DNA of 64,000 nucleotides from Bacteroidales bacterium (lineage in GTDB: Bacteria > Bacteroidota > Bacteroidia > Bacteroidales > P3): assembly GCA_017522105.1 (NCBI GenBank), contig JAFXAA010000018.1:1-64000 (forward strand), given 5' to 3'. The notes beneath the pieces were generated by a model, which saw only the letters and a program-made list of their open reading frames with translations, was not told where the DNA came from and made no database searches. Every line of letters begins with the position of its first letter. Position 1 is the stretch's first letter. Both the position numbers and the translations under genes were made by a program. This document shows positions 55,141-64,000 of this stretch, piece by piece.

Positions 55141-55301
55141 CGGAGCCCCTACGGAGTCCCTACGGAGCCCCTACGGCCGTTCTTCAGTAGTTCTTCAGTA
55201 GTTCTTCAGTCAAACACTGAAGAACTACTGAAGAACTACTGAAGAACGGCCGTCGCGGAGGCGGCGGAACTACGCCCCTCGGCGGAAGAAGTGCCGTTGC
55301 G
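55141..55301. repeat. Modular palindromic intergenic repeat, copy E
   Basis: Three tandem end motifs CGGAGCCCCTACGGAGTCCC... precede a 37-38-bp perfect inverted repeat (55174-55210/55216-55252, loop CAAAC). The GCGGAGGCGGCGGAACTACG and GAAGTGCCGTTGCGG modules seen in copy A follow. It ends about 50 bp before the IS30 element. Confidence 0.92.
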
Positions 55302-55349
55302 GAGCTATAGGAAAGGCGGTGCGCGGGACTGTGGCCTAAACTCCAGTTA

Positions 55350-56394
55350 CAAGTGCAACACTGAGTAGAAAAAAAGAGCACCAAAAATTTGGTACTCTCA
55401 GGTAAAGTGACTACTTTTGTGTTGCATATGAAAAAATATAAACACCTTACCAAAGAGCAAAGATACACAATTTCTGTGTGTCTGAGAAAAAAAATGTCGG
55501 TGTCGGACATCGCAAAAATCATAGATGTCAGCAAATCAACGGTCAGCAGGGAGATAAAAAGGAATCTGAATATGTATCGGCACTACGTCTGGACAGATGC
55601 GCAGCAGTTCTCCGACATGAGGAAGCACATCCCCAGGAGAACACGGCGGATGACAAAGGACCTGTGGGGGAAGATCGTCCCGCTCCTCAAGAGACATTGG
55701 TCCCCGGAGACTATTGTCGGCGTAATGCGCCGCAACGGCAGGGACTGCGTGTCGGCCGAGTGGATATACCACTTTGTCAGGCTGGACAAGGAACGCGGCG
55801 GCACACTGTACACCTACCTGCCTCATCACCTAAAGCACCGACGACGGCCGGTGAGTGCGCACATCCCCATCAAAGACCGCGTCAGTATCGACGAAAGGCC
55901 TGCCGTGGTGGACGCAAAGACCCGCTTCGGCGACAGGGAGATGGACACCATCGTCGGGAAGGACGGCAAGGGGGCCATCGTCACCCTGGTGGAGCGCACC
56001 ACAAAGAAACTCCTCATGGCAAAATCCCCCAAGGGCAAGAACGCGAAGGCCGTGGCAAAGCTCGTCGTACAGCTCCTCAAGCCCTTTGAACGGCATGTCC
56101 GCACCATCACAACAGACAACGGCACCGAGTTCGCCGAACACAAATACATCGCAAAAATGCTGCATACAAAAGTCTTCTTCGCCCACCCTTACTCCTCCTG
56201 GGAGAAAGGACTCATCGAAAACACAAACAAACTCATCCGACAATACATACCCAACGGTACTGATTTCACCTCTGTATCTGACGATTATATCCTCTATGTG
56301 CAAACCGAATTGAATCTCCGCCCAAGAAAACTTTTGAACTTCTCCTCCCCGAAACAAAAATTCTTCCTATCTTTGCACAACGGTGTTGCACTTG
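55350..56394 (+). mobile_element. IS30-family insertion sequence
   Basis: Ends are marked by the 12-bp inverted repeat CAAGTGCAACAC (55350-55361) and GTGTTGCACTTG (56383-56394). It contains one transposase gene. Exact outer ends and target duplication are uncertain, because no obvious direct repeat flanks these positions. Confidence 0.8.
55375..55419 (+). promoter_or_regulatory. IS30 transposase promoter with overlapping palindrome
   Basis: TTTG (55388-55391) and TACTTTTG (55412-55419) form a promoter, with the ATG only 8 bases later. AGAGCACCAAA-AA-TTTGGTACTCT (10 of 11 pairs) overlaps the -33 box, so it may be an autoregulatory operator. Confidence 0.6.
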
Positions 56395-56402
56395 ATTGTT
56401 GA
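55428..56402 (+). CDS. IS30-family transposase
   Basis: A 324-residue transposase. The N-terminal HTH reads LTKEQRYTISVCLRKKMSVSDIAKIIDVSKSTVSREIKRN, typical of IS30. The DDE catalytic core has DREMDTIVG, TTDNGTEFAEHKYIA, and SSWEKGLIENTNKLIRQYIPNG. The right inverted repeat lies inside the end of the coding sequence, so the stop codon (56400-56402) falls beyond it in flanking DNA. The longer frame from 55389 is less likely than ATG 55428. Confidence 0.95.
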   Translation: MKKYKHLTKEQRYTISVCLRKKMSVSDIAKIIDVSKSTVSREIKRNLNMYRHYVWTDAQQFSDMRKHIPRRTRRMTKDLWGKIVPLLKRHWSPETIVGVMRRNGRDCVSAEWIYHFVRLDKERGGTLYTYLPHHLKHRRRPVSAHIPIKDRVSIDERPAVVDAKTRFGDREMDTIVGKDGKGAIVTLVERTTKKLLMAKSPKGKNAKAVAKLVVQLLKPFERHVRTITTDNGTEFAEHKYIAKMLHTKVFFAHPYSSWEKGLIENTNKLIRQYIPNGTDFTSVSDDYILYVQTELNLRPRKLLNFSSPKQKFFLSLHNGVALDC

Positions 56403-56467
56403 GTCTACATGGAAAACTTTTTTCTGCTATCTTATAATAATGCCGTCCTTTTTGCGTTAATGAGAGC

Positions 56468-57736
56468 ATGAAACTATTGAACCGAGGACTGGCCGTTGTG
56501 GCGGCGGTGCTGATGGCGGCATCGGGAGTGCAGGCGCAACATGTTGGCGACGAGCGCGCTGTGCAGGCCGATGCCGAGTTGATGACCAAGCGCTATGCCG
56601 ACTCCTACGACAGCCTGCTCAACAGCTACTACCTGCGGCGCCACGCACACCGCTCGCTGCGTTCGCACACGGAGTTTTCCGCCGAGGCCTTCGACGCCAT
56701 GCCTGACAGCGTGCTGATGCATCGCCTGCAGGCTCTGCACACCGTCATCCCCATGACCTACAATGCCGAGGTGCGTTCCTTCATACGCTTCTACCTCAAG
56801 CACATGTCGACGCGCCTCGACGTGATGCTGACGCTCTGCGAGTACTATCACCCCCTGTTCGAGAATGCCCTGGACCGCTACGGCGTGCCCGAGGAGCTGA
56901 AGTACCTCACCATCGTGGAGAGTGCCATGAACCCGCAGGCAACCTCGCGCGTGGGCGCCGCTGGCTTGTGGCAGTTCATGTACAGCACCGGCAAACTCTA
57001 TGACCTGGAGGTGAACTCGGTGGTCGACGAACGGCGCGACCCGGGCAAGAGCACCGTGGCGGCGGCACGCCACCTGCGCGACCTCTACAGCGTCTTCGGC
57101 GACTGGCAGCTGGCCATAGCGGCCTACAACTGCGGCAGCGGCAATGTGAACAAAGCCATTGCCCGCAGCGGCGGCAAGCGCAACTTCTGGGAGATATACT
57201 ACAACCTGCCCCGCGAGACGCGCGGCTATGTGCCGGCGTTCATCGCTGTGGTCTATGTGATGAACTACTACGAGGAGCATGGCCTGCGGCCCACGCGCCT
57301 CAACCTGCCGGTGCGCAGCGACACCGTCATGGTGCACCGCGACGTGCTGATGAACTATGTGGCCGAGGCCACGGGGCTGGAGCTTGACGAGCTGCGCACC
57401 CTCAACCCGCAGTACCGCGTGGGCTATATACCCGCCTCCACCACGCCCTACCCGCTGTGTCTGCCTTCGGCCAAGATAGAGTCCTTCCTGCTGGCGCAGG
57501 ACAGCGTCTACGCCCGCACGGCTGACAGCCTGCAGCGGCGTCCCGTCAAGATTGAACCCCACGGCAAGGCCAAGGGGGGCACCAGCGGCGGCGGGGGCAA
57601 GTACTACACCGTGCGCAGGGGCGACACGCTCTTCCGCATAGCCTCCAAGCACGGCATCACGGTGCAGAAACTCAAGAAACTCAACGGTATAAAAGGCGAC
57701 AACATTCGCGTGGGCCAGAAACTCAAGGTCAGATGA
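56468..57736 (+). CDS. mltD: Membrane-bound lytic murein transglycosylase D with LysM
   Basis: A 422-residue exported enzyme (signal peptide ending GVQAQ). The SLT domain covers about residues 125-290, with catalytic glutamate in [25 protein letters not shown] and [19 protein letters not shown] Gly/Lys linker precedes a LysM motif, [28 protein letters not shown], at the C-terminus. It cleaves glycan strands to anhydromuropeptides. Only one LysM is present. It starts a short envelope gene cluster. Confidence 0.95.
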   Translation: MKLLNRGLAVVAAVLMAASGVQAQHVGDERAVQADAELMTKRYADSYDSLLNSYYLRRHAHRSLRSHTEFSAEAFDAMPDSVLMHRLQALHTVIPMTYNAEVRSFIRFYLKHMSTRLDVMLTLCEYYHPLFENALDRYGVPEELKYLTIVESAMNPQATSRVGAAGLWQFMYSTGKLYDLEVNSVVDERRDPGKSTVAAARHLRDLYSVFGDWQLAIAAYNCGSGNVNKAIARSGGKRNFWEIYYNLPRETRGYVPAFIAVVYVMNYYEEHGLRPTRLNLPVRSDTVMVHRDVLMNYVAEATGLELDELRTLNPQYRVGYIPASTTPYPLCLPSAKIESFLLAQDSVYARTADSLQRRPVKIEPHGKAKGGTSGGGGKYYTVRRGDTLFRIASKHGITVQKLKKLNGIKGDNIRVGQKLKVR

Positions 57737-57776
57737 GGTTGTATTGGATACAGGTTATTGTAATGATGCAGGTGTA

Positions 57777-58064
57777 ATGGACTGGAACAGGATAAAGAAG
57801 GTGGTGCTCAACAAGTACTTCATCGCCACGGTGGTCTTCCTGGTGGTGATTGCCTTCGTGGACGAATACAGCCTGCGTGTGAGCGCACGCCTGCACCGCC
57901 AGGTGGACGCCCTGCACGCCGAGGAGCAGGCCCTGAAGGACGCCATAGTGGCCGACAGCGCTGCCAATGCCGAGCTGAAGTCGAGCCTCGACGCCAAGGA
58001 GCACTACGGCCGCGAGAACTACTACATGAAACGCCCCGACGAGGATATCTTTGTCATCAAATGA
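57777..58064 (+). CDS. Septum formation initiator (DivIC/FtsB-like)
   Basis: A 95-residue bitopic protein. One membrane helix (YFIATVVFLVVIAFV) is followed by a coiled coil (about 35-75: LHRQVDALHAEEQALKDAI...) and then the typical end YGRENYYMKRPDEDIFVIK, which matches DivIC/FtsB. Such proteins stabilise the divisome. The frame begins at 57744; ATG 57777 gives the standard N-terminus. It overlaps the next gene by ATGA. Confidence 0.9.
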   Translation: MDWNRIKKVVLNKYFIATVVFLVVIAFVDEYSLRVSARLHRQVDALHAEEQALKDAIVADSAANAELKSSLDAKEHYGRENYYMKRPDEDIFVIK

Positions 58065-58663
58065 AACGCCTGACCCCCATAATGCTGCTCTGCGCGCTCG
58101 CCCTCACGGGGTGCGAGAGCGTCAAGTCGTTCATGGCCCGCGACCTTGAGGAGGAGGATTTCATCATCGGGCAGCTCTATGTTGACGAGCTCGTCAACGA
58201 GACACCTGTCATAGCCACCCGCGTGCAGGCCAAGCCGCAGCGCACCGCCGACGGGCGCGAGTGCAACAATGCCCTCGGCCTGCGGTGCAACGACGACGAC
58301 AACCAAGGCCTCTACGAGGCGGTGAACTCCTGGCTCGGCGTGCCCTACAAGTATGGCGGCACCGACCGCAAGGGCATCGACTGCTCGGCGTTCGTGGGCA
58401 CCATCTACAAGCAGGTCTACGGCAAGACTCTCCACCGCACGGCCAACGAGATGCTGCGCGACGTGCAGCTCATCGGCAAAGGGCAGCTCCGCGAGGGCGA
58501 CATACTGTTCTTCACCAACTCCAAGGGCAAGGTGTCGCATGTGGGCATCTACCTCAAGGACGGTCTGTTCGCCCATGCTTCAACGTCGGCGGGCGTGTGC
58601 GTCAGCCGCACGGACGACACCTACTGGAGCAAGCATTTCTACAAGGGCGGTCGCGTCAGGTAG
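58061..58663 (+). CDS. NlpC/P60 (C40) endopeptidase lipoprotein
   Basis: A 200-residue lipoprotein (lipobox LALTGC). The NlpC/P60 domain starts near residue 88 (AVNSWLGVPYKYGGTDRKGIDCSAFVGTIYKQVYG) with catalytic Cys108. The histidine is in KVSHVGIYL near 160. It cleaves peptidoglycan stem peptides. The mltD, DivIC-like and NlpC genes together look like a cell-wall cluster. The gene converges on the DUF2461 gene with a 3-base gap. Confidence 0.93.
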   Translation: MKRLTPIMLLCALALTGCESVKSFMARDLEEEDFIIGQLYVDELVNETPVIATRVQAKPQRTADGRECNNALGLRCNDDDNQGLYEAVNSWLGVPYKYGGTDRKGIDCSAFVGTIYKQVYGKTLHRTANEMLRDVQLIGKGQLREGDILFFTNSKGKVSHVGIYLKDGLFAHASTSAGVCVSRTDDTYWSKHFYKGGRVR

Positions 58664-58666
58664 GCG

Positions 58667-59371
58667 CTACCGCACATCTTCCATGGCACGTTGTATGAAA
58701 CGGTTGAGTGGCACGCTGGCACGCCACACCTTCAGCACTTCGTCGAAGAGTTTCGGGCTGTTGAGCATCTTGTCGGGCATGGTGTGGGAGGTGCAGTAGT
58801 CCTTGTATTTCAGCAGGTCGGCATGCTCCCAGTCCGCCGGGTAGCCCTTGGGGACACGCTGAAGTTTCTTGATGGTGAAGAACTCCGTGCCGAAGTATTT
58901 CTTGTACGAGGGCTCGCTCATGATGCTGATGAATTCGTCGGGACAGTAGAATATCTCCTGACGGATGGCGTTGAGTGCCTCGGGCGTTGGCATGAAGATG
59001 CCGCCGCCGAGGTTGCAGGTGCCGGTGAGACCGTAGGCTTCCTCGGCGCCGATCTGGAAGTAGTAGCCCGGCACACCGCTGTTCTTCGGCCCCCACGAGG
59101 ATAGGAAGCACGAGACGTGGGTCTTGTAGGGCGTCTTGTCGGCCGAGAAGCGCGTGTCGCGGTAGATGCGGTAGACGCTGTTCTTGGCTGTGAGGCCGAC
59201 GAGAGTGTCGTCGTATTTCACCATCTCGTCAATGAGGGCCTGCGTGAAGGCCTCGAAGTCGGCCTTGATGGCCAGCCAGTGGGGTTTATGGGCGTTGAAC
59301 CAGTCGCGGTTGTTGTTGACGGTCAGTTCCTGTAGGAAGGGCAGGGTGTCGGGATGCAGTTGTGTGGACAT
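58667..59371 (-). CDS. DUF2461 family protein
   Basis: A 234-residue cytosolic protein of the DUF2461 (TIGR02453) family, recognisable by LTVNNNRDWFNAHKPHW, NSVYRIYRDTRFSADKTPYKTHVSCFL and KGYPADWEHADLLKYKDY. The function is unknown. It is followed on the same strand by the PepSY-like lipoprotein gene. Confidence 0.88.
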   Translation of the reverse strand: MSTQLHPDTLPFLQELTVNNNRDWFNAHKPHWLAIKADFEAFTQALIDEMVKYDDTLVGLTAKNSVYRIYRDTRFSADKTPYKTHVSCFLSSWGPKNSGVPGYYFQIGAEEAYGLTGTCNLGGGIFMPTPEALNAIRQEIFYCPDEFISIMSEPSYKKYFGTEFFTIKKLQRVPKGYPADWEHADLLKYKDYCTSHTMPDKMLNSPKLFDEVLKVWRASVPLNRFIQRAMEDVR

Positions 59372-59383
59372 AGTGTTTGATTG

Positions 59384-59911
59384 TTATATTTCGTATGCGA
59401 TGTCTTTCAGCCTTCCGCGTTTGTCGAAGAAGAAAAGGGTGATGTCAACGCCCTGGCCGGTTTTGACGAGGTAGCCGTCGCGGCGCACTTCCAGGATGCG
59501 GACCTCCCAGGGCTTGTCTGTCGTTTGGGTCATCTCTTTTTCGATGGCGTTGTAGAGGACGTTGTAGATGGGTATCTGGTTGGTCCAGCAAAGGGGGAGT
59601 CCGTCGCGGAGGTTGGACATCTGTAGGCAGCGGCCGTTCTTGTCGAAGAGCATGTTGCAGCCGTCGCGGAAGATGATTCCATAGACTTTCTTACCGCTGT
59701 CCATGAGGTGTCCGCAGTAGATTTCTTCGATGTCGTCGGGGGTGTGGCAACGGTCGTGGAAGGCGCGTGCGGCGTCGGGCAGCTGCTCATAGCCAATCTC
59801 CTCGAAGGGTTTGTGTTCGTCTATAAAGTATTCGGGGTAGTACATCCTTTGCGGGCTTCTGCAGGCGACGCACAGCAGCATGGCTGTCAGGAGGAAGTGG
59901 CGGGTCTTCAT
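59384..59911 (-). CDS. Putative PepSY-like lipoprotein
   Basis: A 175-residue protein with signal and lipobox TAMLLCVAC. Residues ~35-160 contain two similar ~60-residue halves, [51 protein letters not shown] and [14 protein letters not shown]...[29 protein letters not shown]. This recalls PepSY-like putative inhibitor domains of Bacteroidota. ATG 59911 overlaps the nfo stop (ATGA); the frame continues to 59926. Confidence 0.75.
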   Translation of the reverse strand: MKTRHFLLTAMLLCVACRSPQRMYYPEYFIDEHKPFEEIGYEQLPDAARAFHDRCHTPDDIEEIYCGHLMDSGKKVYGIIFRDGCNMLFDKNGRCLQMSNLRDGLPLCWTNQIPIYNVLYNAIEKEMTQTTDKPWEVRILEVRRDGYLVKTGQGVDITLFFFDKRGRLKDIAYEI

Positions 59912-60753
59912 AGGCTGCGTAGCCATTTGATTTCTTCGGCCCAGCGCATGGGGTCGGGGGTCTCAAGGATGATGGGCATGTTGTCGAAGCGGGAGTCGTG
60001 CATGAAGCGCGAGAAGAACTCCTTGCCCATCATGCCCTCGCCCAGCACCTCGTGGCGGTCCACGTGACTGCCGGCGCCCTTCTTGCTGTCGTTGAGGTGA
60101 ACGGCGCGCAGGTACTTGAAGCCCACAACGCGCTCGAACTCGTCGAAGCAGAACTGGTAGCCCATCTCGGTGCTCAGGTCGTAGCCGGCAGCCAGCGTGT
60201 GGCATGTGTCGATACATACGCCCACTCTGGTTTTGTCGTCCACGCCCTCGATGATGCGGGCTATATGCTCGAACTTCCAGCCTAGGTTGGTGCCCTGTCC
60301 GGCGGTGTTCTCTATCACCGCCGTCACACCCTCGGTCTTACTCAGGGCCAGATTGATCTCGCGGGCTATCTGGTCCAGGCATTCCTCTTCACTTATCTTG
60401 TTGAGATGGCTGCCGGGGTGGAAGTTGAGCATGGTCAGCCCAAGCTGCTGGGCTCTGTACATCTCGTCGAAGAAAGCCGCACGGCTCTTGCTGAGTGTCT
60501 CTTCGTCTGGTGAGCCGAGATTGATGAGGTAGCTGTCGTGCGGCAGCACCATCTCGGGCCGGAAGCCGCGGTCCACGAGCAACGCCTTGAAGCCGTCGAT
60601 CTCAAGTTGCGGCAGCGGCTTGCTGACCCAGCTGCGCTGGTTTCTGGTAAACAAGGCAAAGGCGTTGGCCCCGATGGCCTCGGCGTTGAGGATGGCGTTG
60701 CCAACGCCACCGGATGCGCTCACATGTGCGCCGATATATTTCGTCATAGTCAT
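59908..60753 (-). CDS. nfo: Deoxyribonuclease IV (endonuclease IV)
   Basis: A 281-residue AP endonuclease of the xylose-isomerase-like TIM barrel. Metal ligands appear in [71 protein letters not shown] and a final Glu in ILETPD. It nicks abasic sites in base excision repair. A hairpin lies between it and pepE. Confidence 0.96.
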   Translation of the reverse strand: MTMTKYIGAHVSASGGVGNAILNAEAIGANAFALFTRNQRSWVSKPLPQLEIDGFKALLVDRGFRPEMVLPHDSYLINLGSPDEETLSKSRAAFFDEMYRAQQLGLTMLNFHPGSHLNKISEEECLDQIAREINLALSKTEGVTAVIENTAGQGTNLGWKFEHIARIIEGVDDKTRVGVCIDTCHTLAAGYDLSTEMGYQFCFDEFERVVGFKYLRAVHLNDSKKGAGSHVDRHEVLGEGMMGKEFFSRFMHDSRFDNMPIILETPDPMRWAEEIKWLRSL

Positions 60754-60766
60754 TGTTTTATATGAG

Positions 60767-60794
60767 ATAGCCGTGGGTTTGCGCCCACGGCTAT
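60767..60794. terminator. Hairpin between pepE and nfo
   Basis: ATAGCCGTGGG/CCCACGGCTAT is a perfect 11-bp stem with a 6-base loop. It has no long T-tract on the minus strand, so it may terminate or stabilise the pepE transcript. Confidence 0.5.
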
Positions 60795-60819
60795 GTTGTA
60801 ATGCTCCTTCATGGGGGGC

Positions 60820-61569
60820 TTACGCCTTCAGCAGGAACGACAGGTCGGCGTCGAGCGGCAGCTCCTTGGTGTTGGCGATGTTGGTCTTGAAGACCTTCAT
60901 CTTGTTGGGCTTGCCTATGAGCGAGAGTTTGCCGTCCTCGAGCAGCAGGGCCGTGGCCTCGCGGATGGCGGCTACGGTGGCCTTGGGGTTCACCATGATG
61001 TACTCCTTCAGGCGGTCATCGCGGGTCTCGCCGCCGTGTTTGGGGTCGAAGAAGTCTGTGTAGTGCGGGTTAATCTGGAACGGCACGAGGCCCATGCAGT
61101 CGAACGAGTCGGGCATCACGATGGGCATGTCGTTGGTGGTGCAGAGCGTGGGACCGGCCACGTTACTGCCGGCGCTCCAGCCCATGTAGGGCATGCCGTC
61201 GAAGGCGCGCTGGCGGATGGCCTGCATCAGGCCCGTGCGCTGCAGCTCGCGCACCAGATGGAAGGTGTTGCCACCGCCCACGGCCACGCAGTCGGTGTCG
61301 TACACGGCGTTGACGGGCAGCGCCTTGTGGTGCACGGAGGTCAGCTTGACGCCAAATTCGGCGTACACCTTGGCCACCTTGGCCTCGTAGGCGTCGTAGC
61401 TCTTCTTCAGCCCGCCTTCGGCAAGGCTCACGCCTGCGTAGGGCACGAAGAGGACGCGCTTGATGTTGTGCCGACGGCAGAAGTCGGCGATCATATCCTT
61501 GCACCAGCCGAGGTAAGCCTCGCCGCGCATGGTGCTGTTGCTGATTAGGAGAAGGTTGCGTTTGTCCAT
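60820..61569 (-). CDS. pepE: Dipeptidase PepE (peptidase family S51)
   Basis: A 249-residue serine peptidase specific for N-terminal Asp dipeptides. Key motifs are VAVGGGNTFHLV (near 88), the nucleophile in GWSAGSNVAGPTL, and QINPHYTD with the catalytic His. The frame continues upstream to 61779, but ATG 61569 (MDKRNLLLISNS) is the conserved start. Confidence 0.93.
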   Translation of the reverse strand: MDKRNLLLISNSTMRGEAYLGWCKDMIADFCRRHNIKRVLFVPYAGVSLAEGGLKKSYDAYEAKVAKVYAEFGVKLTSVHHKALPVNAVYDTDCVAVGGGNTFHLVRELQRTGLMQAIRQRAFDGMPYMGWSAGSNVAGPTLCTTNDMPIVMPDSFDCMGLVPFQINPHYTDFFDPKHGGETRDDRLKEYIMVNPKATVAAIREATALLLEDGKLSLIGKPNKMKVFKTNIANTKELPLDADLSFLLKA

Positions 61570-61585
61570 ATTCTTGTTTTTGGGA

Positions 61586-62719
61586 TTATTGATTTGGTGT
61601 AAAGCGGATACCTCCGCACTGTGCGAATCGGCGGTGCATGGGGTAAACGAAGCGGAATGTGTCCAGGTAATTCTCCAGCACGTCCCTGAACCGGTTCTTC
61701 CATTCGTCAGAGGGTTGCGGGGAGCCGTTCCAGTTGTAAATGTAGTGGTCCACAGTGCCATCGGGTGCGAAGAACGCACGCCCCCACAAGCGGTATGGTT
61801 CGTTCCAATTCATACCGGCCTCAATCAATGCGTTGCGCACACCCAGCACGAATTGTTGCCATGCCATGAGGTACTTTTGTGGTACGCTGTCGCCCAACAG
61901 GAACATGCCACTGGGATAGTAGAGTTCCAAGGTGTCAAGAGTGATACCCATCGCGGCAGCCTCTGGCAGCAGGACAGCACGCGCGGTTAGTGGGCTCAAC
62001 CCTTCCCATGGCAGAATGTCGAGCTCTGTATTGTCAGGGCAACTTACCATAACCCTGTCGCTCATATATTGCTCAGTAGTTACGCGGAGACGCTTCAACG
62101 GGGTGTCTTCGGCGTAGAGTCGCCAGAAGAGAGAACATGGCGAGATGTCCAGTTGCTCAATCTGAGTGCCGCGGATATAGACTGTCTGCATCTTGGGGCA
62201 GGGCGACAAGTCGAGTTCATGTAGCGGAGAGAAGATGCAAAAAAAGTAGGTCAGGTTAGGGAATGGTTGCAGGTCGAATGAGTCCAGTTGGGTGTAGGAA
62301 AGTTCTATTTTCTTCAGTTGGTGGCAGCTGTCAATGCTCAATTTTTGCAAAGGCATGTGTATGCCATATAGGTTCTCCAGTTGTGGCAGGCAGTTTAGAT
62401 TGAGTTCCGTGATGGGGTTGCTGCTACAGACAAGGGTTCTCAGTTGGGGAAACAGTTGAATGCCGCGCAGCGAGTGGATGCCCTGTTCGTAGCACGACAA
62501 TTCTTCCATTGAGAGTCCTTCCTCAGTGGCTTGCAGCCGTTTGCCGTGCACCTTTTTGGCGTAGCCTTTCTCTGTCAGAAATGTGCGGAATGCCTTGTCA
62601 GGCACCACGGCTGTGGGTGTCTTGGCAACATCCTTCCGCACCGTCGAACATGAAGTTGCCAGCAGGCAAAGTGCTGCCATTAGGCATAGCGCAAAGTATG
62701 TATGCAGGCTGCGCATCAT
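61586..62719 (-). CDS. Leucine-rich-repeat lipoprotein
   Basis: A 377-residue lipoprotein (lipobox ALCLLATSC). Residues ~85-210 hold about seven 20-21-residue LRR units of internalin type (LPQLENLYG..., LKKIELSYTQLDSFDLQ..., MQTVYIRGTQIEQLDIS). The C-terminal ~100 residues (WNEPYRLWGRAFFAPDGTVDHYIYNWNG) do not match a family I can name. ATGs at 62719 and 62716 are both possible. It lies 3 bases after gyrB. Confidence 0.82.
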   Translation of the reverse strand: MMRSLHTYFALCLMAALCLLATSCSTVRKDVAKTPTAVVPDKAFRTFLTEKGYAKKVHGKRLQATEEGLSMEELSCYEQGIHSLRGIQLFPQLRTLVCSSNPITELNLNCLPQLENLYGIHMPLQKLSIDSCHQLKKIELSYTQLDSFDLQPFPNLTYFFCIFSPLHELDLSPCPKMQTVYIRGTQIEQLDISPCSLFWRLYAEDTPLKRLRVTTEQYMSDRVMVSCPDNTELDILPWEGLSPLTARAVLLPEAAAMGITLDTLELYYPSGMFLLGDSVPQKYLMAWQQFVLGVRNALIEAGMNWNEPYRLWGRAFFAPDGTVDHYIYNWNGSPQPSDEWKNRFRDVLENYLDTFRFVYPMHRRFAQCGGIRFTPNQ

Positions 62720-62722
62720 TAA

Positions 62723-64000
<1,278 letters not shown>

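Noticed and set aside
55184..55534. Minus-strand open frame through copy E and the IS30 start
   Set aside because: Its sequence is derived from the palindromic repeat and the antisense of the transposase.

Overview
The window is a 64 kb piece of a GC-rich Bacteroidales (Bacteroidota) chromosome. Three things point there. First, many genes are preceded by the Bacteroidetes-type promoter, a TAnnTTTG box about 19-20 bases after a TTTG/TTG box, while Shine-Dalgarno sequences are scarce. Second, the gene content is typical of the group: YajC-YbbR-CoaE order, a long NusB, a ~940-residue LeuRS, DUF1573, DUF2027-like and C-GCAxxG-C-C proteins, and a GH3/serine-hydrolase fusion. Third, there are many AQ-type signal peptides and lipoproteins. 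No plasmid, prophage or CRISPR locus was seen. The only transposase is one IS30-family element.

Layout. 1-4.2 kb: 3' part of clpB, then a macro-like protein overlapping recQ. 4.2-6.7 kb (minus): typA and an esterase. 7.4-16.6 kb: an Xre regulator, leuS, nusB, a DUF1573 lipoprotein, yajC, a YbbR protein, coaE and a GH3-serine hydrolase, mostly tightly packed. 16.8-19.9 kb: a TerB-DnaJ protein, a nucleoside phosphorylase and a secreted APTRS-repeat protein. 20.2-27.4 kb: an OmpA-like protein, a giant alpha-2-macroglobulin-like protein and tRNA-Glu(CTC). 27.4-29.4 kb is an AT-richer island with a patatin and a lipoprotein. 29.4-35.3 kb: truA-prmA-topB and an ADP-forming acyl-CoA synthetase. 35.3-36.3 kb: an outer-membrane barrel gene and a scrambled second barrel gene. 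36.4-40.3 kb (minus): five genes for GDP-D-glycero-alpha-D-manno-heptose synthesis plus one glycosyltransferase. 40.7-52.3 kb: sufB, a SpoU methyltransferase, small metabolic proteins, mpl, lipoproteins, a truncated DUF2027-like gene, a broken Bro-N gene ending in a phased palindrome array, ispG, and two related membrane proteins, one with an AraC-type helix-turn-helix. 52.4-55.0 kb (minus): queA and rarA. 55.3-56.4 kb: IS30. 56.5-58.7 kb: mltD, a DivIC/FtsB-like gene and an NlpC/P60 lipoprotein. 58.7-64 kb (minus): DUF2461, a PepSY-like lipoprotein, nfo, pepE, an LRR lipoprotein and the 3' part of gyrB.

Most genes are housekeeping or envelope genes. The most unusual content is non-coding or repeat-derived. 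(1) A modular, strongly palindromic intergenic repeat family occurs in five places, with compensatory changes in both hairpin arms and a 44-bp tandem array in one copy. (2) A Bro-N gene carries duplicated 19-bp palindromes and ends in five palindromes spaced 41-42 bp apart. (3) A 9-bp-based inverted repeat occurs both in the rarA leader and in frame inside rarA. (4) An outer-membrane protein gene has its signal-peptide segment inverted next to its own 3' end. (5) Degenerate heptamer repeats fill the short gaps before many start codons and also appear inside coding sequence. (6) ACCAA/ACCAT boxes recur every 11 bp upstream of the acyl-CoA synthetase gene. All functions are inferred from reading the sequence; no database search was possible.
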